Below the pieces are notes generated by a model that saw only the letters and a list, made by a program, of their open reading frames with translations, did no database searches and was not told where the DNA came from. A stretch of 11,395 nucleotides of DNA from Achromobacter sp. (lineage in GTDB: Bacteria; Pseudomonadota; Gammaproteobacteria; Burkholderiales; Burkholderiaceae_B). A program made the position numbers and the translations under genes. The DNA is taken from assembly GCA_003454835.1 (NCBI GenBank), contig DMTA01000096.1, positions 1,829 through 13,223 of the forward strand, read 5' to 3'. This document shows, piece by piece, positions 7,017-11,395 of this stretch; the stretch's first letter is position 1, and every line of letters begins with the position of its first letter.

Positions 7017-7574
7017 TCACTTTTCCAGGAAGTCCGACAGGTCGTCGGCATGTTCCTCTTCGACCGCCAGGATTTCCTCGAGCAGACGGCGCGTGGTGGA
7101 ATCCTGTTCGCCGATGTATTCGATCATCTGGCGATAGCTGTCGATGGCGATGCGCTCGGCGATCAGGTTTTCCTTGATCATCTCTTCCAGCGTGTTGCCT
7201 TCGACGTATTCCGAGTGGCTGCGCTCCAGCAGCCCCTTGGGCGACAGATCCGGCTCGCCGCCCAACTGCACGATACGCTCGGCCAGCTTGTCCGCGTGTT
7301 CCTGCTCTTGCGACGCATGCTCGGCGAACTCGGCGGCGACGGGTTCGGCATTCAGGCCGCGGGCCATGAAGTAGTGGCGCTTGTAGCGCAGCACACAGAC
7401 GATTTCCGTGGCCAGCGCTTCATTCAGCAGCTTGAGCACGGTTTCACGGTCTGCGCGATAGGTGTCGGTGATGGCTCCGGACTCGATGTCCTTGCGCGCC
7501 TTGGCGCGAATCGCCTGTACGTCCATGTCGAAAGGACGTTTGGTTTGCTGCGGGGTGCGGGTTGCTTGTTCCAT
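7017..7574 (-). CDS. bacterioferritin-like ferritin, diiron, lacking the Bfr heme-ligand Met
   Basis: A 185-residue ferritin-like protein, expected to oxidise and store iron or protect against peroxide in the cytoplasm. An N-terminal extension of about 40 residues precedes the four-helix bundle. Candidate diiron ligands follow bacterioferritin spacing: E57 in helix A (LATEIVCVLRY), E90 and H93 in helix B (SQEQEHADKL), E140 in helix C (NLIAERIAIDSYRQM), and E172 and H175 in helix D (VEEEHADDL). The 33-residue step from helix A to B equals that in Bfr. Bfr has E-Met-x-H, with Met binding heme; here the residue is Gln91, so a heme-free ferritin is likely. The ATG read from 7574 is chosen over an upstream one because AGGAG (minus strand of 7583-7587) lies 8 nt before it. 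It is monocistronic, convergent with rimO and divergent from the LOG gene. Confidence 0.88.
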   Translation of the reverse strand: MEQATRTPQQTKRPFDMDVQAIRAKARKDIESGAITDTYRADRETVLKLLNEALATEIVCVLRYKRHYFMARGLNAEPVAAEFAEHASQEQEHADKLAERIVQLGGEPDLSPKGLLERSHSEYVEGNTLEEMIKENLIAERIAIDSYRQMIEYIGEQDSTTRRLLEEILAVEEEHADDLSDFLEK

Positions 7575-7808
7575 ATCGTTAGCTCCTCTAGTCAGTGAAA
7601 GCAGCACGACGCTGGACTTCCAGTCGTTTTCGCAATATTCAGTCTACCGGCCATGCCGGAACATGCTGTGTCCAAACATTGCCCGCGCCGCACGGCCGGA
7701 CCGCGCCCGCCGCAAAAAAGCTCCTGCGCAACCTTGCGTAAACTATCGGCTTCGCGAAAGGCATCGTGACGCAATCTGTAACGCGGCCGGCAATTTCCTC
7801 CCGTTTTT
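7575..7808. promoter_or_regulatory. divergent ferritin / LOG intergenic region
   Basis: A 234-bp gap that must hold promoters for both genes. The one clear structure is CTGGA-CT-TCCAG (7612-7623), an inverted repeat about 40 bp before the ferritin start, flanked by imperfectly matching CGAC/GTCG bases. A/T-rich patches occur at 7626-7640 and 7712-7720 (a run of six A). No convincing -35/-10 pair, Fur-type box or OxyR-type box was found by eye. Confidence 0.35.
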
Positions 7809-8399
7809 ATGACTCTGAAGAATATCTGCGTGTATTGCGGCTCCAACCCGGGCACGCGCCCGGACTACGTCGAGCAGGCCCGCGTCCTGGCACGTGAACT
7901 CGTCAAGCGCGACCTGGGCCTGGTGTACGGCGGATCGATCGTCGGCATCATGGGCGTGGTGGCCAATGAAGTCCTGGCCGGCGGCGGCCGCGTGATCGGC
8001 GTGATTCCTGAGCTGCTTCTGAAGAAGGAACAGGCGCACCTTGGGCTGACGGAGCTGCACATGGTGCAGAACATGCACGAGCGCAAGGCCATGATGATGG
8101 AGAAGTCGGACGGCTTCATCGCCCTGCCCGGCGGCGCCGGCACGCTGGAAGAGTTCTTCGAGGTCTGGACCTGGGCGCAGTTGAACATGCACCAGAAGCC
8201 CTGCGGATTGCTGAACGTCGCCGGGTACTACGATGCCCTGATGCAATTCATCGACCACACCGTGGAAGAAGCATTCATCCGTCCCCAGCATCGCGACATG
8301 CTGGTGGTGGAAGAAGACCCCGCCTTGCTGCTGGATCGCTACGCCATTTACGAGCCGCCCAACGTCTCGAAATGGTTCGATCCGGTCAGAAAGCCCTGA
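7809..8399 (+). CDS. LOG-family protein (cytokinin riboside 5'-monophosphate phosphoribohydrolase type)
   Basis: A 196-residue cytoplasmic protein of the TIGR00730/LOG family, with a Rossmann-like fold. Members split nucleoside 5'-monophosphates at the N-glycosidic bond, releasing the base and ribose 5-phosphate. Visible motifs are the start NICVYCGSNPG, LVYGGSIVGIMGVVAN (38-53), Arg92 in MHERKAMM, and the PGGAGTLEE signature (107-115) with Glu115; Arg and Glu of these blocks form the active site in the family. Length is normal (about 190-200). The ATG at 7809 gives a textbook N-terminus but is preceded by five T residues and no Shine-Dalgarno. In bacteria without plant hosts the role is probably nucleotide turnover, so a plant-hormone function should not be assumed. 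It leads the plus-strand run, with the NTF2-like gene 36 nt downstream. Confidence 0.92.
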   Translation: MTLKNICVYCGSNPGTRPDYVEQARVLARELVKRDLGLVYGGSIVGIMGVVANEVLAGGGRVIGVIPELLLKKEQAHLGLTELHMVQNMHERKAMMMEKSDGFIALPGGAGTLEEFFEVWTWAQLNMHQKPCGLLNVAGYYDALMQFIDHTVEEAFIRPQHRDMLVVEEDPALLLDRYAIYEPPNVSKWFDPVRKP

Positions 8400-8435
8400 C
8401 ACCGACGCTTGAAACCTGAACGGAAGCCCCTCGCA

Positions 8436-9002
8436 ATGCCCACCGATTCGTTGTTCCCCGCCTGCACCGAGTCCGTATTGCGCGACTATTTTCACGCCAA
8501 GGACGAGAACCGCCCGCATTACATGGCCCGCGCGTTTGCGCCGGACGCCGTGCTGAAAATGGCTTTGCGCACGCAAGCCATCGCCTTTCCGCCGGAATCG
8601 CATGGCCTGGCCGCCATCACCGACACGCTGGTGCGCAAGTTCGGCCAGACCTACGACAACGTCTACACCTACTACCTTTCGCGCCCGGCCGCCGACGCGC
8701 GCCTGTCGGAGTACCACTGCGACTGGCTGGTCGGCATGACCGAAAAAGCCACCGGCAACGTGCGCGTGGGCTGTGGGCGATACGACTGGGAGTTCCAGCC
8801 CGACCCGTATCGCGCCAACCGCCTGACCATCACGATCGAAACCATGGTCAGCCTGCCGCCCGACAATGCGGCCGCGGTGTTCGGCTGGCTGCTGGCCCTG
8901 GACTACCCCTGGACCAGCGCGGCGCGCGTGGTCGCCGGCGCGCCGCCGCTTGAAGACCTGGCGCCGGTCGTGCACTATCTTCTTCACCCGCACGGCGTAT
9001 AG
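8436..9002 (+). CDS. NTF2-like/SnoaL-like protein of unknown function
   Basis: A 188-residue cytoplasmic protein with no signal peptide or membrane segment. The pattern resembles the NTF2-like fold: N-terminal helices (about 10-35, VLRDYFHAKDENRPHYMARA), a strand with DAVLKM, a helix around GLAAITDTLVRKFG (57-70), then strands rich in aromatics (NVYTYYLSR, CDWLVGMTEK, RVGCGRYDWEFQ). Such folds serve as small ligand-binding domains or enzymes (isomerases, dehydratases), and no catalytic set could be assigned here. The ATG at 8436 is preferred over TTG at 8409 because GGAAG (8422-8426) lies 9 nt upstream. It lies 36 nt after the LOG gene on the same strand and is probably co-transcribed. The fold assignment is tentative; the reading frame is secure. 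Confidence 0.8.
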   Translation: MPTDSLFPACTESVLRDYFHAKDENRPHYMARAFAPDAVLKMALRTQAIAFPPESHGLAAITDTLVRKFGQTYDNVYTYYLSRPAADARLSEYHCDWLVGMTEKATGNVRVGCGRYDWEFQPDPYRANRLTITIETMVSLPPDNAAAVFGWLLALDYPWTSAARVVAGAPPLEDLAPVVHYLLHPHGV

Positions 9003-9009
9003 GGCTCGC

Positions 9010-9040
9010 GCAAGGGCGCCTGTGGAACGGGCGCCCTTGC
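9010..9040. terminator. GC-rich hairpin without T-tract between NTF2-like gene and HAD gene
   Basis: GCAAGGGCGCC (9010-9020) and GGCGCCCTTGC (9030-9040) form a perfect 11-bp stem with a 9-nt loop just after the stop of the NTF2-like gene. No T-run follows on either strand, so it is either a weak terminator or a 3'-end stabiliser/processing hairpin separating two expression units. Confidence 0.5.
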
Positions 9041-9067
9041 CCGGCCTGCCGGCACTGGATTCAAGAA

Positions 9068-9694
9068 TTGAAATACGACATCGCAGCCTTCGACTTTGAC
9101 GGAACCCTGGCAGACACCATGCCGTGGTTCAACTCCATCCTCAATACCGTCGCGGACAAGTACAACTTCCGCCAGATCGATGCAGCCGAGCGCGAGCAAC
9201 TGCGCAGCCGCGATGCGATGGAGATCCTGAAGTACCTGAACATCCCGCTGTGGAAGCTGCCCGCGATCATGACGCACGTGCGCACGCTGATGCAGGACAT
9301 CGACCCCAGCGTCCAGTTGTTCGACGGCATCCCCGACGCGCTGGCCCGCCTGAAGGCGAGCGGCCTGCGACTGGCGGTGGTCAGCTCCAATTCCGTCGAG
9401 AACGTGCAGCGCGTGCTGGGCGAAGAAACCGCCGCGCTCTTTGACGACTACGAATGCGGCACCGACCTGTTCGGCAAGGCCGCCAAGATCGACCGCCTGC
9501 TCAAGCAGCACGGCACCGCGCCGGAGCGCTTTCTGCTGGTGGGCGACGAAATGCGCGACATCGATGCAGCCCGCAAGGCCGGCGTGCGCGTCGGATCGGT
9601 CGCCTGGGGCTACAACCACCCGGACGCCCTGCGCGGCCGCGGCCCCGATGAACTCTTCCTGACGGTCGAAGACCTTCCCAACGCACTGGCGTAA
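9068..9694 (+). CDS. HAD-superfamily hydrolase, phosphoglycolate phosphatase-like
   Basis: A 208-residue cytoplasmic HAD phosphatase. Motif I is DFDGTLADT with nucleophile Asp9 and acid/base Asp11; motif II is VVSSNS with Ser106; motif III is a Lys in FGKAAKI (137 or 140); motif IV is GDEMRDIDAA with Asp160 and Asp164. The helical cap insert between motifs I and II (about 17-90) fits subfamily I, as in phosphoglycolate phosphatases and beta-phosphoglucomutases. The substrate is unknown. The start is TTG at 9068, because no in-frame ATG lies upstream and the first internal ATG falls after motif I; GGA at 9057-9059 is a weak ribosome site. Its stop is 12 nt before the PPOX gene, so HAD, PPOX and CYTH genes look like one operon. 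Confidence 0.9.
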   Translation: MKYDIAAFDFDGTLADTMPWFNSILNTVADKYNFRQIDAAEREQLRSRDAMEILKYLNIPLWKLPAIMTHVRTLMQDIDPSVQLFDGIPDALARLKASGLRLAVVSSNSVENVQRVLGEETAALFDDYECGTDLFGKAAKIDRLLKQHGTAPERFLLVGDEMRDIDAARKAGVRVGSVAWGYNHPDALRGRGPDELFLTVEDLPNALA

Positions 9695-9706
9695 CGCCCA
9701 GATCCC

Positions 9707-10333
9707 ATGCACACCGATCCCGCCCACCTGATTGCCGACGCTGACGCCCTGCAAGCGCTTTACGGTTCGCCCGGCGAAGCCTCCCTGAAAAAGGAGGTGG
9801 ACCATGTGCATCCGCACTACCGCGCGTTCATCGAGGCCGCGCCCTTTGCGCTGCTGGCGACCGCGGGGCCGGACGGACTGGACGCCTCGCCGCGTGGCGA
9901 CCCCGCCGGGTTCGTCGTGGTGGAAGACGAAAAGACGCTGCTGTTGCCCGACCGCCGCGGCAACAATCGCGTGGACAGCCTGCTCAACGTCATCGCCGAT
10001 CCGCGCGTGGCCCTGCTGTTCCTGGTGCCGGGCGTTGGCGAGACGCTGCGCGTGAACGGCGAAGCGCGCATCAGCGTCGACCCCGCGTTGCTGGCGCGCT
10101 TCGAGATGGACGGCAAGCTGCCGCGCTCCATGCTGATCGTCGACGTTCACAAGGTCTACTTCCAGTGCTCGCGCGCGTTGCTGCGCTCGCGCCTGTGGGA
10201 CCCCGAGACGCAGATTCCCCGCACCGCGCTCCCCAGCGTCGGCCGGATGCTTTCCGACCTGACGTCCGGTACCTTCGACGGCGTGGCCTACGACCGCGAC
10301 CTGCCCGCCCGCGTGGCCGGATCGCTTTACTGA
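9707..10333 (+). CDS. PPOX-family FMN-binding flavoprotein (TIGR04025-like)
   Basis: A 208-residue protein of the pyridoxamine 5'-phosphate oxidase-like split-barrel family, close in pattern to the TIGR04025 type (FMN-binding, DR2398-like). Visible blocks are HPHYRAFIEAAPFALLATAG (35-54), the first strand pair; ASPRGDPAGFVVV (60-72); LLPDRRGNNRVDSLLN (79-94), typical of flavin phosphate contact; and HKVYFQCSRALLRSRLW (148-164). Such proteins bind FMN (or F420 or heme in relatives) and reduce or oxidise small substrates; the reaction here is unknown. It is not PdxH, because the substrate-binding C-terminus of PdxH is absent. The ATG at 9707 lacks a clear Shine-Dalgarno but lies 12 nt after the HAD stop, and the CYTH gene begins 14 nt after its end. 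Confidence 0.88.
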   Translation: MHTDPAHLIADADALQALYGSPGEASLKKEVDHVHPHYRAFIEAAPFALLATAGPDGLDASPRGDPAGFVVVEDEKTLLLPDRRGNNRVDSLLNVIADPRVALLFLVPGVGETLRVNGEARISVDPALLARFEMDGKLPRSMLIVDVHKVYFQCSRALLRSRLWDPETQIPRTALPSVGRMLSDLTSGTFDGVAYDRDLPARVAGSLY

Positions 10334-10347
10334 ACGCCGAGGCGCGC

Positions 10348-10869
10348 ATGGCACGCAACGTCGAAATCAAGGCGCGGGTCGACAGCCTGGACGCCATCGA
10401 ACACCTGGCCGCGGCGCTGTCCGGCCAGGAACCGACGTTCGTCGACCAGGACGACACGTTCTTCACGTGCGCCAATGGCCGGCTGAAATTGCGCGCCTTC
10501 GCGGATGGCTCAGGCGAGCTGATCTTCTATCAGCGCGCCGACGACAGCGGTCCCAAGGAAAGCTTCTACGTCATCTCGCCCACGGACGAACCTGAATCCC
10601 TGCGCGAAGCCCTGTCGCACGCTTACGGCGTGATCGGCCGCGTAAGAAAGCACCGCACGGTATTCATGGCCGGACGCACCCGCATCCATCTGGACCGGGT
10701 GGAAGGCCTGGGCGAATTCCTGGAACTGGAAGTGGTGCTGCGCGAGGACGAAACCGTCGAGGCCGGAATGGAAGAAGCCCGCACGCTGATGGCCGGGCTG
10801 GGCGTCGCGCCCGCGCAATTGCTGTCGGGCGCCTATATGGATCTGCTGGCGGCGCGCCGCAAGGGCTGA
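10348..10869 (+). CDS. CYTH-domain protein, CyaB-like (class IV adenylate cyclase family)
   Basis: A 173-residue cytoplasmic CYTH-fold protein. CYTH enzymes act on triphosphates inside a beta-barrel tunnel (adenylate cyclase CyaB, thiamine triphosphatase, tripolyphosphatase). Conserved tunnel residues seen are E6 and K8 of the N-terminal motif, GRLKLRAF (44-51), IFYQRAD with R63, RKHRTVF (100-106) and HLDRVEGLGEFLELEVV (114-130), the clearest CyaB-like signature. The usual ExExK starts with Asn here (N4-V-E6-I-K8). The ATG at 10348 has GAGG at 10339-10342, 5 nt upstream. It is the last gene of the HAD-PPOX-CYTH run and convergent with fmt across 40 nt. cAMP synthesis is not demonstrable from sequence; a phosphatase role is equally possible. 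Confidence 0.88.
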   Translation: MARNVEIKARVDSLDAIEHLAAALSGQEPTFVDQDDTFFTCANGRLKLRAFADGSGELIFYQRADDSGPKESFYVISPTDEPESLREALSHAYGVIGRVRKHRTVFMAGRTRIHLDRVEGLGEFLELEVVLREDETVEAGMEEARTLMAGLGVAPAQLLSGAYMDLLAARRKG

Positions 10870-10909
10870 TCCCTCGCGCGCCGCCGGCGTGATCCGTGTT
10901 GGGACGGGT

Positions 10910-11395
10910 TCAGGCCGGTTGCCAGCCGCGCACGAACACATCCACGGGCTGGCGCTTGCCGCCCGCCTTTTGCAGCTCCAGCAAGCGCAGCACGCCTTGG
11001 CCGGTGGCGATATCGATGCCGCTTGCATCGGCGCGCAACACGCTGCCGGGCGCAGCCGTCGTGGCCTCGTCCAGCGCCTGGGCGCGCCAGACCTTCACCG
11101 CATCGGACAAGCCCGGCAGGCGGATGCTGGCGCCGGGCACCGGATTGAACGCGCGCACGCGGCGCGCCAGTAGTCCGGCGGACTGCGTGCAATCGAGCGC
11201 GGCTTCGGCCTTGTCCAGCTTGGCGGCGTAGGTCACGCCCTCTTCCGGCTGCTTGCGTGCGGTCAGACCGCCCTTGGCCAAGGCCTCCAGCGCTTCAACG
11301 ATGGCTTCGCCGCCGGCGAGCGCCAGCGCGTCATGCAACTGCGACGCATTGGTTTCATCAGAGATCGGCACGATGCGTTCGAGCAGCATGTCGCC
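10910..11395 (-). CDS. fmt: methionyl-tRNA formyltransferase, C-terminal part (runs off right edge)
   Basis: Fmt transfers a formyl group from 10-formyltetrahydrofolate to Met-tRNA(fMet) for translation initiation. The 161 visible codons are the C-terminal half of a protein of about 310 residues. The sequence enters at GDMLLERIVPI, the end of the catalytic domain, and passes TARKQPEEGVTYAAKLDKAE, a conserved linker block. It then shows the OB-fold tRNA-binding domain, with RRVRAFNPVPGASIRLPG, VKVWRAQ and a final PVDVFVRGWQPA. The catalytic Asn-His-Asp lies outside the window. A small oddity is ALDC where many homologues have a Trp at the last place. Reading leftward, fmt would normally be followed by rsmB or a near neighbour; here it converges on the CYTH gene. 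The stop is at 10910-10912. Confidence 0.95.
   Translation of the reverse strand, partial: GDMLLERIVPISDETNASQLHDALALAGGEAIVEALEALAKGGLTARKQPEEGVTYAAKLDKAEAALDCTQSAGLLARRVRAFNPVPGASIRLPGLSDAVKVWRAQALDEATTAAPGSVLRADASGIDIATGQGVLRLLELQKAGGKRQPVDVFVRGWQPA

Noticed and set aside
7734..7775. TTGCGT ... ACGCAA inverted match upstream of the LOG gene
   Set aside because: Six-base arms 30 bp apart are expected by chance in this composition.
7743..8993. 416-codon minus-strand frame across the LOG and NTF2-like genes
   Set aside because: Same effect: the LOG signature PGGAGTLEE lies on the plus strand and the minus frame shows no family pattern.
8984..10354. 456-codon minus-strand frame across the HAD and PPOX genes
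   Set aside because: Antisense shadow: the HAD and PPOX genes carry clear motifs, and the minus translation is low-complexity His/Gln/Val/Arg-rich.
1..11395. CRISPR array, tRNA, rRNA, insertion sequence or integrase
   Set aside because: No regularly spaced repeats, no cloverleaf-like segments in the gaps, and no transposase or recombinase motifs in any frame examined.

Overview
The window is GC-rich, densely coded DNA. Gene content and codon choice (CTG, GCC, CGC and AAG favoured in the housekeeping genes) point to a betaproteobacterium of the Burkholderiales, most likely the Bordetella/Achromobacter group (Alcaligenaceae). This placement comes from protein recognition and composition by eye, not from a database search.

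Layout from left to right: the N-terminal two thirds of rsmB (minus strand, running off the left edge); a divergent LysE/RhtB-type exporter; a bidirectional terminator; a GcvA-like LysR regulator (minus); a regulatory gap of about 200 bp; a divergent pair of genes, an amidase-signature enzyme and an MFS carrier, whose stop and start almost touch; a 39-codon orphan reading frame overlapping the MFS stop; rimO; a strong bidirectional terminator; a bacterioferritin-like ferritin (minus); then a plus-strand run of a LOG-family phosphoribohydrolase, an NTF2-like protein of unknown role, a HAD phosphatase, a PPOX-family flavoprotein and a CYTH/CyaB-like protein; and finally the C-terminal half of fmt (minus), which runs off the right edge.

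The housekeeping background is translation-related. fmt formylates initiator tRNA, rsmB methylates 16S rRNA and rimO modifies ribosomal protein S12. fmt and rsmB are often direct neighbours, but here about 10 kb of other genes lies between them. The LysR-amidase-MFS block (about 1.6-5.5 kb) has visibly different codon use from its neighbours (more A/T third positions; Leu codons CTC, TTG and CTT). It is bounded by a terminator on the left and a probable gene remnant on the right. The simplest reading is an acquired cassette for regulated uptake and hydrolysis of an unidentified amide.

The best candidate for an undescribed system is that cassette together with its shared operator region. No CRISPR array, rRNA, tRNA, transposase or integrase was seen. 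No gene-free stretch exceeds 300 bases; the longest gaps (about 200-235 bp) are described as features.
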